From Rhizobium terrae (lineage in GTDB: Bacteria; Pseudomonadota; Alphaproteobacteria; Rhizobiales; Rhizobiaceae), in NCBI RefSeq assembly GCF_003425685.1, contig NZ_QJKM01000002.1, forward strand, positions 434,001 through 498,000: a DNA stretch of 64,000 bases. The letters run 5' to 3'. The stretch's first letter is position 1, and the number at the start of each line of letters is the position of its first letter. Positions 1-10,477 of the stretch are shown here, in pieces. Under the pieces are notes generated by a model, which saw only the letters and a program-made list of their open reading frames with translations, made no database searches and had not been told where the DNA came from. The position numbers and the translations under genes were made by a program.

Positions 1-1323
1 CTCGCAGAGCCGGCAGGCGGTGCCCGCAAGGACGGTACCGGAGGCGCCGGGCAGCGCTTCGACATAGACCGCATCGCCGGCATTGGAGACGTCGCAGCCG
101 AGCAGAACGGCGGTGCGGCGGACCCGTTCGCCGAAACCCGCCTGGGGACCGTCGAGCGTCCGCGACAGCGTGAGAAACGTCGCGCCGTCGGGCATCTCGA
201 CCCGGTCGACGAGGATCTGCCCCGGCTGCGAGAAGGAGGCATGGATGCTGAGCTTGACGCATCCGCCGCCGAAACGGGCCCGGGGAAACCCCTGCGCCCC
301 GGCCCGGCGGATGACATTGCCGGCATGGTCGAGTTCCATGAGGAAAAAGGGGAGACCCGCAGCGCCGGGGCGCGCGAGCGAGGTCAATCGGTTGGCCGCC
401 TGTTCGAAGGACACGTCGAAGCGCGACCGCAGGACATCGAGATCGTAACGCGCGCGCTGCGCCGCAGAGAGAAAGGCGCCATAGGGCATCATCAGCGCGT
501 GGGCGGCATAACGGGCCAATTCGAACCGGCCGATACGCTTCGCCTCGCCGGTCGAAAAGGCAAGCTCCTCCAACTCGGCGGCAATCTCCTGCCCGAGCGC
601 CAGAAGCGCCACTTCCATCGCAAGTTCGCGCGTGCGGTCGAAGGGCGACAGCCGTGCAGAGAGGAAGAGCCGCATGGAATGCCGATCATAACGCCGGCGC
701 AGGTTCGGCATTGCGTGCACCGGCAGCGTGCGCACGACGATGCCGTGCTCGCTCTTCGCCCAGGCCTTCAAGGCGGCGGGCAGGTCGTCCCCGGCACCGA
801 GCCCGGCGACGAAAGCCTCCGCCGCGTCCTCGATGCGAGCGAAAAAATTCGGCCGGCGCTCCAGCTTTTCCCGCACCTCGTCGATCGGCAGGCGGGTGCC
901 GGCAATCGAGGTCTCATGGCCCTCACGCGCTAGGAGATCGGAAAGATCGGACAGCCTCGCGGCCTGCTCCCGATAAGCGCGGTAGAGCTTGAGAAGCCCG
1001 AGCGCCGCATTGGGCGCCGCCTCCGACACCTCGATGATCTCCTGATCGCCCGGTATCTCGCCCGCCAGCAGCGGATCGGCAAAAACTTCCCGCAACCGGC
1101 CGGCCAGGCCGCCGCCTTCCCCCTGCAGCGCATCGAGATCGACCTTGTAGACGGAGGCGAGTTTCAGGAGGAGCTGGACGGTGAGCGGCCGCTGATTGCG
1201 TTCGATGAGATTGAGATAGGAAGGCGAGATGCCGAGCCCTTCGGCCATGGCCGTCTGGGTGAGCCCGAGCCCCAGCCTGACGCGTCGGACACGAGGCCCC
1301 GCAAAAATCTTTCGTTCCGTCAT
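1..1323 (-). CDS. XRE-family regulator, ScfR/RamB type (3' end outside window)
   Basis: DNA-binding regulator of the short-chain-fatty-acid/acetate type. The start at 1323 opens a frame that stays open for 441 codons to the window edge; the family is about 470-480 aa, so only the C-terminal tail is missing. The N-terminus has an XRE helix-turn-helix (TQTAMAEGLGISPSYLNLIE, about residues 22-41). The visible end carries LGCDVSNAGDAVYV and then the cysteine-containing GTACRLCE motif typical of the family's C-terminal domain (DUF2083 type). It is divergent from aceA across about 200 bp. Control of isocitrate lyase in response to acyl-CoA status is inferred from this context and from the RamB/ScfR family. 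Confidence 0.85.
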   Translation of the reverse strand, partial: MTERKIFAGPRVRRVRLGLGLTQTAMAEGLGISPSYLNLIERNQRPLTVQLLLKLASVYKVDLDALQGEGGGLAGRLREVFADPLLAGEIPGDQEIIEVSEAAPNAALGLLKLYRAYREQAARLSDLSDLLAREGHETSIAGTRLPIDEVREKLERRPNFFARIEDAAEAFVAGLGAGDDLPAALKAWAKSEHGIVVRTLPVHAMPNLRRRYDRHSMRLFLSARLSPFDRTRELAMEVALLALGQEIAAELEELAFSTGEAKRIGRFELARYAAHALMMPYGAFLSAAQRARYDLDVLRSRFDVSFEQAANRLTSLARPGAAGLPFFLMELDHAGNVIRRAGAQGFPRARFGGGCVKLSIHASFSQPGQILVDRVEMPDGATFLTLSRTLDGPQAGFGERVRRTAVLLGCDVSNAGDAVYVEALPGASGTVLAGTACRLCE

Positions 1324-1377
1324 TTGTCACCGCTTTTACAAATCCGGCCGCCTTGCCGTTTTTACTACTTTGACATC

Positions 1378-1397
1378 TTCACAGATGCCTTTGTGAA
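1378..1397. promoter_or_regulatory. Candidate operator dyad between regulator and aceA
   Basis: A perfect inverted repeat TTCACA-N8-TGTGAA lies in the divergent intergenic region between the ScfR-like regulator and aceA. Position and symmetry fit a regulator-binding site. The assignment is inference, and the motif was not compared with a known operator set. Confidence 0.35.
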
Positions 1398-1530
1398 AGA
1401 CAAGACATCCTAACCCCTTTATACTGGCTGATTATGCGTCTTTTCTGGCAGTGCAGCATTGATTTCTGTAAATTCGGTTACATCAAAATCGCCGGACAGC
1501 AGCCGGGCATATCCATACAGGAGGATGAGC

Positions 1531-2820
<1,290 letters not shown>

Positions 2821-2840
2821 TCTTCCGCCCCTCACCCCGA

Positions 2841-2866
2841 TCTTCTCTCCGCAAGCGGGGAGAAGA
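2841..2866. repeat. Intergenic palindrome after aceA
   Basis: Two 12-base arms (TCTTCTCTCCGC and GCGGGGAGAAGA) around AA form a near-perfect stem with one G-T mismatch. It could be a transcription attenuator between aceA and the next small gene, or a copy of the short palindromes scattered between genes in rhizobial genomes. There is no downstream T tract. Confidence 0.5.
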
Positions 2867-2906
2867 CGGCAGCAACCAAACAACAAACAAGGAAAGGAAA
2901 ACCCAG

Positions 2907-3158
2907 ATGAACATCCAGACGCCCATTCAAACCCATGTCAAGGAACGCGCAGAGGAACAGGCAACCTCCATGACCCCGGAGCAGCAGCAGGCGATCCGCA
3001 CGCTCGCCAACGACCTGCACCGCCTCAACCATGCGATCATGAAGGCAGTCGAGGCCGGCGTTTCCGTCGAGCTCGTGCGCTCGGCCCGCCACCATGGCGG
3101 AGACGGCCATTGGGGCGACCTGATGATCCCGGTCGTCGTTACCAACCGTATCCAGTGA
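2907..3158 (+). CDS. Small conserved-looking protein downstream of aceA
   Basis: 83 aa, not assigned to a named family. The AAGGAAAGG stretch at 2890-2898 precedes the ATG, giving a good ribosome site. The protein is soluble, with a predicted helical middle (residues 25-55, TPEQQQAIRTLANDLHRLN) and a His/Gly patch RHHGGDGHWGD. It follows aceA by 86 bp in the same direction, so it is probably co-expressed. It converges on the LysR gene with a gap of only 21 bp. No function is proposed. Confidence 0.7.
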   Translation: MNIQTPIQTHVKERAEEQATSMTPEQQQAIRTLANDLHRLNHAIMKAVEAGVSVELVRSARHHGGDGHWGDLMIPVVVTNRIQ

Positions 3159-3179
3159 CGCCGCCGACGGCAGCCGCCG

Positions 3180-4043
3180 TCACGGCTGCTGTCCGGCAAA
3201 AAGCCTTGTCCGGCTTTTGACGAATTTCGCCATCCGATCGACCACCGCGCGGATTTCCCGCCGGTGGCGATCGTCGTTGTTCATGACGATCCATTGAGGA
3301 TGGCGGAGATCCTCTATTTCGTTCCCCACGCGCTCCAGCCGCATGTCCTGATCGCCGACGAAACACGGCAGGACCGCCGTGCCCGCACCGCCGAGCGCGA
3401 GGTCGCGCAGGGAGCGCGGCCGGTTGACCGTGACGACGATCCGCTCCGCCCGCTGCTCATGTGGCCAACGCAGATAGGCTGAAATCGCGTCCTCTTCGAC
3501 AACCGCAAGCCAACGATCGGCAACGGAGGGGTGGGCGTTGCGGGCGCGGTAGGCGGCATAGGCCACCTCGCCGAGTTTCGTCGCGGCAAGGTTCGGCTCT
3601 TCCGGTTCGAAGGCGCGAATGCCGATATCGCTCTCCCGATGGGCAAGGCTGGCGCGGCGTTCGGCGACGTAGAAATCCAGGCGGAATCCATCCCGCTCGG
3701 TGCGGATGTCGGAAAGGTTGCGGGTAAACATCCAGGCCAGCCAGGTGCCGCAGGCAACCCGCACCAGCGGCATGCCCGCGCTCTCCCGTTTCCAGCTCTC
3801 GACGCGGCGGGCTACGGCTTCCATGTCCAGGAGCTGCGAAACGAGCGCCGAACCATCGGCGGTCAGCTGGTAGCCGGTGCGGCTGCGGGAAAACAGCGGG
3901 CGGCCGATCGCCTGTTCGAGATCGAGCATGCGCCGGCCGATCGTGGCGGGGCTGAGGCCGGTCGTCCCGGCGGCGCCCGACAGCCCGCCAAGCCGCGCCA
4001 CCTGCAGGAAAAGTTCGTAGGCATCCCAGCTGACGTTTTTCAT
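3180..4043 (-). CDS. LysR-family transcriptional regulator
   Basis: 287 aa, slightly short of the usual 290-310. The N-terminal winged helix-turn-helix spans residues 1-62 (LSGAAGTTGLSPATIGRRM, then LEQAIGRPLFSRSRTGYQLT, the family's typical recognition helix and wing). The remainder is the periplasmic-binding-protein-like effector domain. The ligand is unknown. The divergent neighbour is only the doubtful reading frame starting at 4132, so the target cannot be read from context. Confidence 0.92.
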   Translation of the reverse strand: MKNVSWDAYELFLQVARLGGLSGAAGTTGLSPATIGRRMLDLEQAIGRPLFSRSRTGYQLTADGSALVSQLLDMEAVARRVESWKRESAGMPLVRVACGTWLAWMFTRNLSDIRTERDGFRLDFYVAERRASLAHRESDIGIRAFEPEEPNLAATKLGEVAYAAYRARNAHPSVADRWLAVVEEDAISAYLRWPHEQRAERIVVTVNRPRSLRDLALGGAGTAVLPCFVGDQDMRLERVGNEIEDLRHPQWIVMNNDDRHRREIRAVVDRMAKFVKSRTRLFAGQQP

Positions 4044-4549
4044 AGTTGAAAAACATACCCGGAATCCGGCGCTACAAGAAGCAGATTTTTGTCCTTATTG
4101 AAAAAGTGGCTTCAACGAACGGAGAAATCCGATGTATGAGAATGTCGTCACCATCCTGATGTCAGCGCATTTCCGGAAAAAGTCCGAATACTGCGGCCTT
4201 GGCGCCGAGGATGATTTCTACCAACGCTTCGCCCAGCCGTTTCCGCGCTGGCTGGGCAGGATCATCGGCTGGACGCGGAAGCGGCGGCCGGATGGCGCCG
4301 GGCATTTGCCGGCGCCTGTAGCATCGCTGTCCAATGGACCGGAGATACTCACGCGGCCCCGGGAAAGGCCCGACCGGTCGGCCGCATCGATGCGGAACTG
4401 CTGCACGAGCTGAAACAGGGCATCCGCCTCATCCGCAAGCCGTCGGCTGGCCTCGGTCGTCTCAGCAATAAAAAAGATGCTGAAACCTTCAACATGCAGG
4501 TCGAAAGGCCCTGGCAGGCCGTTCCGTTACGGTTATAAAGTCCGGATGA
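4044..4549. other. Poorly coding stretch, possible decayed gene
   Basis: About 500 bp between the LysR gene and the small membrane ORF. A 93-codon + strand frame opens at 4132 after a GGAG-like site. Its first ~44 residues look protein-like (KKSEYCGLGAEDDFYQRF), but then the reading becomes Arg/Pro-rich. From about 4252 another + frame gives the more protein-like sequence, running open to the TAA near 4537 (for example GRIDAELLHELKQGIR). A frameshifted or decayed gene fits this better than an intact one. No homology is recognised. Confidence 0.35.
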
Positions 4550-4687
4550 TCAGGAGAAAAGCGCGGGAAGCGAAAGCAGTGCCGCCGTGGCGCCGATTGC
4601 GATCGCCAGCAGCCTGAGCCGCCTCAGCTTTGCATCGTCCTGAACCTTGGCGACGGCGACTGCACGGGCACGGCTGGTTTTCTGCAT
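4550..4687 (-). CDS. Small single-pass membrane protein (predicted)
   Basis: 45 codons starting ATG at 4687, preceded by a G-rich GGGGGG stretch about 8 bases upstream. The product has a basic N-terminus (KTSRARAVAVAKVQDDAKLRR) followed by a hydrophobic helix (LLAIAIGATAALLSLPALF), so it would be an N-in single-span protein. Such small proteins are common between rhizobial genes. It is unnamed, and evidence is limited to composition and start context. Confidence 0.4.
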   Translation of the reverse strand: MQKTSRARAVAVAKVQDDAKLRRLRLLAIAIGATAALLSLPALFS

Positions 4688-4831
4688 GAATATCGAACCC
4701 CCCAAAACACGTTGTTCCTAGCCGCTGCCGCAGATGCCGCAGCCGGCGCATACCAGTCGTTAACCACAGGAATTGGCTGGCATTAAGGCAGGATGGCGAA
4801 CGCAAATTAACAAGTCCTGAATCAGCCTATA

Positions 4832-6037
4832 CTACAAAGCCTCCCCGCAAACATGGCCCGAAGCCCATGCCCATTGGAAATTGTAGCCGCCGAGCCAGCC
4901 GGTCACGTCAACGCATTCGCCGATGAAATAAAGGCCGGGCACCGCCTTGGCCTGCATGGTTTTTGAATCCAGATCCGACGTATCGACGCCGCCGAGCGTC
5001 ACTTCCGCCGTTCGATAGCCTTCCGAGCCGGCCGGCCGGATCGTCCAGTTCTGGATGGACGCAGCAAGCGCGTCGACCGCCTTGTCGGAGAGATCGGCGA
5101 GATGACCCGTGAGGCCGCGACTTTCGACGAAAAACTGCGCCAGCCGTTTCGGCAGCGTCTCGGAAAGCGCCGTCTGCGCCGCCTGCCGGCCATACGTCTT
5201 GCGGGCCGCCTTCAGCATCGCGGCAATATCGAGATCGGGTTCGATGACCAGCGTGACGTCGTCTCCTTCCCGCCAATAGGAGGATATCTGCAGGATGGAG
5301 GGACCGCTCAGGCCGCGATGGGTGAAGAGCAGCGCCTCGCGGAAGATCGTCTTGCCATGCCTGACCTCGGCAGGCACAGCGATGCCGGAGAGCGGGGAAA
5401 GGCTCTCCAGCAGGTTCGGATCGAGCGTCAGCGGCACCAGAGCCGGCCGCGTCTCGACGATCTTCAAGCCGAATTGTTTGGCTATCTCATAGGCGAAACC
5501 GGTGGCGCCCATCTTGGGGATCGACTTGCCGCCGGTGGCGACCACCAGCGAGCCCGCCTCGACCGGGCCATCGGAGGTGCAGATGCGAAAACCGCCCGGC
5601 GTCCTTTCGATGGAAGTGACTTGCTTCTGCAGTTGAAGATCGACATTCGCCGCCTTCATCTCCGCAAGCAGCATGCGAATGATGTCCTTGGCGCTGTCGT
5701 CGCAGAAGAGCTGGCCCAGCGTCTTTTCGTGCCAGGCGATGCCATGGCGCTCCACCATGTCGAGGAAATCGCGCGGCGTATAGCGGGCGAGCGCCGATTT
5801 CGCGAAATGCGGATTGGCGGAGAGGTAATTCTTCGGTCCCGCATGGATATTGGTAAAGTTGCAGCGGCCGCCGCCGGAAATGCGGATCTTCTCTCCCGGT
5901 GCCCTGGCGTGGTCGAGTACCAGCACCGAACGGCCCCGCCCGCCTGCCCGGATGGCGCACATCATGCCCGCGCCGCCGGCGCCCAAAACCACCACGTCGA
6001 TTTTCCGCGCCAATTGTCGCTCCCTGCTTTCATTCAC
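4832..6037 (-). CDS. NAD(P)/FAD-dependent oxidoreductase, HI0933/BaiN (YhiN) family
   Basis: 401 aa flavoprotein of the aminoacetone oxidase/HI0933 family. An N-terminal Rossmann motif VVLGAGGAGMMCA (residues 16-28) binds FAD. The family hallmarks RISGGGRCNFTN (about 52-63), VVATGGKSIPKMGATG and the C-terminal GLYFIGECVDVTGWLGGYN follow in the expected order and the length is normal. The physiological substrate is not known for most members, so no specific reaction is claimed. It stands alone on the - strand, divergent from the glutamine-synthetase-like gene with about 100 bp between. Confidence 0.9.
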   Translation of the reverse strand: MNESRERQLARKIDVVVLGAGGAGMMCAIRAGGRGRSVLVLDHARAPGEKIRISGGGRCNFTNIHAGPKNYLSANPHFAKSALARYTPRDFLDMVERHGIAWHEKTLGQLFCDDSAKDIIRMLLAEMKAANVDLQLQKQVTSIERTPGGFRICTSDGPVEAGSLVVATGGKSIPKMGATGFAYEIAKQFGLKIVETRPALVPLTLDPNLLESLSPLSGIAVPAEVRHGKTIFREALLFTHRGLSGPSILQISSYWREGDDVTLVIEPDLDIAAMLKAARKTYGRQAAQTALSETLPKRLAQFFVESRGLTGHLADLSDKAVDALAASIQNWTIRPAGSEGYRTAEVTLGGVDTSDLDSKTMQAKAVPGLYFIGECVDVTGWLGGYNFQWAWASGHVCGEAL

Positions 6038-6141
6038 TGCTGTTTTCGATCAGCCGTCCAAAGTCAATGGCGCCTCCCCCTCGCCAATTGCCGATCCGTG
6101 GTTATGATGGGAAAATCCGATCAACCTCACCCCGGTGTGTC

Positions 6142-7581
6142 ATGCCGCCCAAGAAAGCCAAACCCGCCCCCACAATCGGCACGGTCGCAAAAGCTGCCGT
6201 CGCCCAGCCGACGCTCACCTCGCTTCGAGGCGTGACGGACTGGCGGGAGGCCAGCGCCTGGCTTCGAGCGCGCGGGATCGAGGATGTTGAATGCATCACG
6301 CCCGATCTTGCCGGCGTGCCGCGCGGCAAGATGATGCCGTCTTCCAAATTCACTTCGAACACCTCGCTGGCGCTGCCTTCGGCGCTTTACCGGCACACGA
6401 TCTCCGGTGAATATCCGGAAGAAACCGGCACATTCCGCTATGAGCCGCGCGACAGCGACCTGAAGCTGGTGCCCGACCTCTCGACCCTCTCCGTCGTACC
6501 GTGGGAGACCGATCCGACCGCCCAGGTGATCTGCGACATCGTCGATACCGAGGGCAAGGCTGTGCCCTATACGCCGCGCAACGTGCTGAAGAACGTCGTG
6601 AAGCTCTATCGAGACCGAGGCTGGAAGCCGGTCGTGGCACCGGAAATAGAATTCTATCTCGTCGCCAAGAACGACGATCCGGACTACCCGCTGCATCCGC
6701 CTAAGGGGCGGTCCGGCCGCTCGATCCTCGGGGGGCAGGGTTATTCGATCGCCGGCATCAACGAGTTCGACGAGCTGATCGACGACATCTATCATTTCTC
6801 CGAAAAGCAGGGTCTCGAGATCGACACGCTGATCCACGAGGAAGGCCCGGCGCAGCTCGAGATCAATCTGCGCCACGGCGATCCGATCGAGCTTGCCGAC
6901 CAGGTCTTCATGTTCAAGCGCACCATCCGCGAGGCGGCGATGAAGCACGGCATCTATGCTACCTTCATGGCCAAGCCGATGCAGGGCCAGGCCGGGTCGG
7001 CCATGCACATCCACCAGTCGGTGGTCGATATCAAGACCGGCAAGAACGTCTTTTCCAATCCGGACGGCTCGGCCTCGAAGGAGTTCTTCCACTTCATCGG
7101 CGGCATGCAGGCCTATATTCCGAAGTCGCTCGTGATGATGGCGCCCTATGTGAACTCCTACCGTCGCCTGACGCCGGACATGTCGGCGCCGGTCAATACG
7201 GCCTGGGGTTACGACAACCGCACGACCGCCTTCCGCGTGCCGGTTTCCGATGCCGCCGCCCGCCGCGTCGAAAACCGCCTGCCCTCTTCCGACGCCAATC
7301 CCTATCTCGCGCTCGCCGCCTCGCTCGGTTGCGGGCTGCTCGGGATCATGAACGAGACCAATCCCACGCCGCCGACGGAAGACACCGCCAACGAAGGCGA
7401 TATCGAGCTGCCGCGCGGTCTGCTGGAAGCCGTGTCGCTGCTCGAATCCGACCCTGCGCTGGCCGATGTGCTGAGCGCCGAATTCATCGGCCTCTATGCC
7501 GGCGTGAAGCGCGGCGAGTTCGAGACCTTCATGCAGGTCATCAGTCCCTGGGAGCGCGAATTCCTGCTCCTCAACGTGTGA
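6142..7581 (+). CDS. Glutamine synthetase family protein, gamma-glutamylputrescine synthetase type
   Basis: 479 aa ATP-dependent ligase of the GS fold. GS active-site motifs are in order: EIEFYLV, LEINLRHGD, GSAMHIHQS (catalytic His region), NSYRRLTP, NRTTAFRVP and VENRLPSSDANPYLALAA. It lacks the adenylylation-site context of GlnA. The next gene, 10 bp downstream, is a PuuB/OrdL-like FAD oxidase, which argues for gamma-glutamylation of putrescine or a related amine rather than ammonia assimilation. The start at 6142 was chosen over frames reaching further upstream, because those would overlap the promoter region of the divergent gene. The substrate is inferred. Confidence 0.88.
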   Translation: MPPKKAKPAPTIGTVAKAAVAQPTLTSLRGVTDWREASAWLRARGIEDVECITPDLAGVPRGKMMPSSKFTSNTSLALPSALYRHTISGEYPEETGTFRYEPRDSDLKLVPDLSTLSVVPWETDPTAQVICDIVDTEGKAVPYTPRNVLKNVVKLYRDRGWKPVVAPEIEFYLVAKNDDPDYPLHPPKGRSGRSILGGQGYSIAGINEFDELIDDIYHFSEKQGLEIDTLIHEEGPAQLEINLRHGDPIELADQVFMFKRTIREAAMKHGIYATFMAKPMQGQAGSAMHIHQSVVDIKTGKNVFSNPDGSASKEFFHFIGGMQAYIPKSLVMMAPYVNSYRRLTPDMSAPVNTAWGYDNRTTAFRVPVSDAAARRVENRLPSSDANPYLALAASLGCGLLGIMNETNPTPPTEDTANEGDIELPRGLLEAVSLLESDPALADVLSAEFIGLYAGVKRGEFETFMQVISPWEREFLLLNV

Positions 7582-7591
7582 GGGCTGCCTC

Positions 7592-8881
7592 ATGGACAGT
7601 TGGCAAAGCCCGATCGCGCCGGGGATTTCCTGGTATCAGGCAAGCGTGGGCGAGCGGCCGGCCTATCCGGCGCTTGACGGATCCAGGACCGTCGACGTGG
7701 CGATCATCGGCGGCGGTTATACCGGACTGCAGGCAGCCTACAATCTCGCCAAAGCCGGCGTCTCGGTCGCCCTGATCGAGGCCGGCCGTTTCGGCGACGG
7801 CGCATCCGGCCGCAACGGCGGACAGATGGGAACAGGGCAGCGCTGGTGGCCGGAGGAGCTCGAACAGGAGATCGGTTACGAGCGCTCGAAAATCCTGTTC
7901 GACATGGCGGAAAATGCCAAACGGCATCTCCATGACTTCGCCGGGACCCACGGCATCGACATGGACTACATGCCGGGGCAGATGAACGTTTCCCACAAGC
8001 CCGGCCACGACAAGGACTATCGCGCCAATGCGGAGATCGCGGCGGAACGCTACGGCTATCCGCATATCACCTTCATGGATGCCAGGGAAACCGCCGAGCG
8101 GCTTGGAACGACGGGCTATTATTGCGGCGTCCGCGACGTGGGAACCGGCCATATCCATCCGCTGAAGCTGCTTGTCGGGCTGGCTCGGGTCGCCAGCGAC
8201 GCCGGCGCGGGAATTTTCGAGATGACGAAGGCGACGGCCATCCGCCAGGCAGGCGGCAAGACCATGGTCGAGACGCCCAGGGGCACGCTCATCGCCGAGC
8301 GGGTGCTGGTCGCCACCAATGCCTATATCGGCGATCTCGAACCGGTCACCGCGGCGCATGTCATGCCGATCGGCTCGTTCATTGCCGCGACCCCGCCGCT
8401 CGACGATTTTCCGCATGTCATTCCGGGCGGCGAGGCCGTCGCTGATTCGCGGTTCGTGGTGCGCTATTTCCGCAAGAGCCGGGACAACCGGCTGCTCTTC
8501 GGCGGCCGCGAAGTCTATTCCTCCAGGGATCCGGCCGATACGGCAAATGCGATCCGCCGGCAGATCGTCGCCACCTATCCTGCTCTGAAAGACGTCGAAA
8601 TCACCCATGTATGGGGCGGAAACGTGGGTATCACCATGCCGCGCCAGCCCTTCGTGCGCGAGGTCATGCCCGGCGTCACCTCGATCGGCGGTTATTCCGG
8701 TCATGGCGTGATGCTGTCAAACTATTGTGGCAAGCTTTATGCTGATATGGTCACCGGCAAGGCGACCGATCTCGATCACCTTGCCGCACTCAAGATCCCC
8801 GCCTTCCCGGGCGGGCGCCATATGCGGACACCGCTGCTTTTCCTTGCCCTTACGTGGTTTGCGCTGCGCGACAGGCTCTGA
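7592..8881 (+). CDS. FAD-dependent oxidoreductase, gamma-glutamylputrescine oxidase type
   Basis: 429 aa DAO-fold flavoenzyme. FAD-binding VAIIGGGYTGLQAAYNLA lies near residue 37, followed by GDGASGRNGGQMG, the motif common to PuuB/OrdL proteins, and a C-terminal GYSGHGVMLSNYCGKL. It should oxidise the gamma-glutamyl amine made by the enzyme encoded 10 bp upstream, releasing the aldehyde, ammonia and H2O2. The pair forms a two-gene operon. Polyamine catabolism is the best reading; exact amine specificity cannot be told from sequence. Confidence 0.88.
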   Translation: MDSWQSPIAPGISWYQASVGERPAYPALDGSRTVDVAIIGGGYTGLQAAYNLAKAGVSVALIEAGRFGDGASGRNGGQMGTGQRWWPEELEQEIGYERSKILFDMAENAKRHLHDFAGTHGIDMDYMPGQMNVSHKPGHDKDYRANAEIAAERYGYPHITFMDARETAERLGTTGYYCGVRDVGTGHIHPLKLLVGLARVASDAGAGIFEMTKATAIRQAGGKTMVETPRGTLIAERVLVATNAYIGDLEPVTAAHVMPIGSFIAATPPLDDFPHVIPGGEAVADSRFVVRYFRKSRDNRLLFGGREVYSSRDPADTANAIRRQIVATYPALKDVEITHVWGGNVGITMPRQPFVREVMPGVTSIGGYSGHGVMLSNYCGKLYADMVTGKATDLDHLAALKIPAFPGGRHMRTPLLFLALTWFALRDRL

Positions 8882-8983
8882 CAAGCAAGCAACCTTAGTA
8901 GGTCCCGGATGCCAATTCGGGCTAGCGTTTTTAAATCGATTAGAATAAGTATGCCCCCAACCATGCAGGACGAAAGAACAGCG

Positions 8984-10456
8984 ATGAGCAGCCAGATCAT
9001 CCCAGTCGAGGCCTTTGATTGTGTCGTGTTCGGCGGTACCGGCGACCTTGCGGAACGCAAGCTCCTTCCCGCCCTCTACCACCGCCAGATCGAAGGTCAG
9101 TTCACCGAACCGACCCGCATCATCGGCGCCTCCCGCAGCGCGCTTTCCCATGAAGATTACCGCAAGTTCGCCCAGGATGCGCTCAAGGAGCACCTGAAGA
9201 AGGGCGAATATGACGAGGCGGAAGTCCAGAAATTCTGCCAGCGCCTCTATTACGTCCCGGTCGATGCCAAGGCCGAAGGCGGCTGGGCGGAACTGAAGAA
9301 GTTGCTCGATGACGGCAAGGACCGCATCCGCGTCTTCTATCTCGCCGTGGCACCCGGCATCTTCGGCGCGATCTCGGAAAAGATCCGCGACTACAAGCTG
9401 ATCACCAAGGCAACCCGCATCGTCGTCGAAAAGCCGATCGGCCGCGACCTTGCCTCGGCGCTCCAGCTCAACGACACGATCGGCAAGGTCTTCAACGAAG
9501 AGCAGATCTTCCGCATCGACCATTATCTCGGTAAGGAGACGGTGCAGAACCTGATGGCGCTGCGCTTTGCGAACGCGCTCTACGAGCCGCTCTGGAATGC
9601 CCAGCATATCGACCACGTGCAGATCACCGTCGCCGAAGCCGTTGGCCTCGAAGGCCGCGCGGGATATTACGATACGGCCGGCGCGCTGCGCGACATGGTG
9701 CAGAACCACATCCTGCAGCTTCTCTGCCTCGTGGCCATGGAAGTGCCCTCCTCCATGTATTCGGAGGCGGTTCGCGACGAGAAACTCAAGGTTCTCCGCG
9801 CCCTGAAGCCGATCACCGAAGCCAATGTCGAGCAGATGACGGTGCGCGGCCAGTACCGGGCCGGCGCTTCCGCGGGCGGACCGGTCAAGGGTTACCTGGA
9901 AGAGCTGGAGGGCGGCGTTTCCAACACCGAAACCTTCGTCGCCATCAAGGCGGAGATCGGCAACTGGCGCTGGGCGGGCGTGCCCTTCTACATCCGCACC
10001 GGCAAGCGCCTCGCGGCCCGTGTCTCGGAGATCGTCATCACCTTCAAGCCGATCCCGCACAACATCTTCGACTCGTCGGCGGGCCGCATCTCGGCGAACC
10101 AGCTGATCATCCGCCTGCAGCCGGACGAGGGCGTCAAACAGTCGCTGATGATCAAGGATCCCGGTCCGGGCGGCATGCGGTTGCGCGAAGTCTCGCTCGA
10201 CATGAGCTTTGCCCAGGCTTTCAACGTCCGCAATCCGGATGCCTACGAGCGCCTGCTGACGGATACGATCCGCTCCAACCAGACGCTGTTCATGCGCCGC
10301 GACGAGGTGGAAGCCGCATGGCGCTGGGTCGATCCGATCCTGAAAGGCTGGGAAGCCACCGGCCAGCAGGTGCAGGGTTATACCGCCGGCACCTGGGGGC
10401 CGAGCCAGGCGATCGCGCTGATCGAGCGCGACGGCCGCACCTGGCATGAAGGCTGA
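8984..10456 (+). CDS. zwf: Glucose-6-phosphate 1-dehydrogenase
   Basis: Oxidises glucose-6-phosphate to 6-phosphogluconolactone with NAD(P)+, entering the Entner-Doudoroff and pentose-phosphate routes. 490 aa from the ATG at 8984. An upstream in-frame ATG at 8909 would add a low-complexity leader absent from the family. The nucleotide-binding VVFGGTGDLAERKLLP is near residue 14 and the active-site signature RIDHYLGKE is at residues 177-185. First gene of zwf-pgl-edd, with pgl 21 bp downstream. Confidence 0.97.
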   Translation: MSSQIIPVEAFDCVVFGGTGDLAERKLLPALYHRQIEGQFTEPTRIIGASRSALSHEDYRKFAQDALKEHLKKGEYDEAEVQKFCQRLYYVPVDAKAEGGWAELKKLLDDGKDRIRVFYLAVAPGIFGAISEKIRDYKLITKATRIVVEKPIGRDLASALQLNDTIGKVFNEEQIFRIDHYLGKETVQNLMALRFANALYEPLWNAQHIDHVQITVAEAVGLEGRAGYYDTAGALRDMVQNHILQLLCLVAMEVPSSMYSEAVRDEKLKVLRALKPITEANVEQMTVRGQYRAGASAGGPVKGYLEELEGGVSNTETFVAIKAEIGNWRWAGVPFYIRTGKRLAARVSEIVITFKPIPHNIFDSSAGRISANQLIIRLQPDEGVKQSLMIKDPGPGGMRLREVSLDMSFAQAFNVRNPDAYERLLTDTIRSNQTLFMRRDEVEAAWRWVDPILKGWEATGQQVQGYTAGTWGPSQAIALIERDGRTWHEG

Positions 10457-10477
10457 GGGGCATGAAGGCTTACAGAC

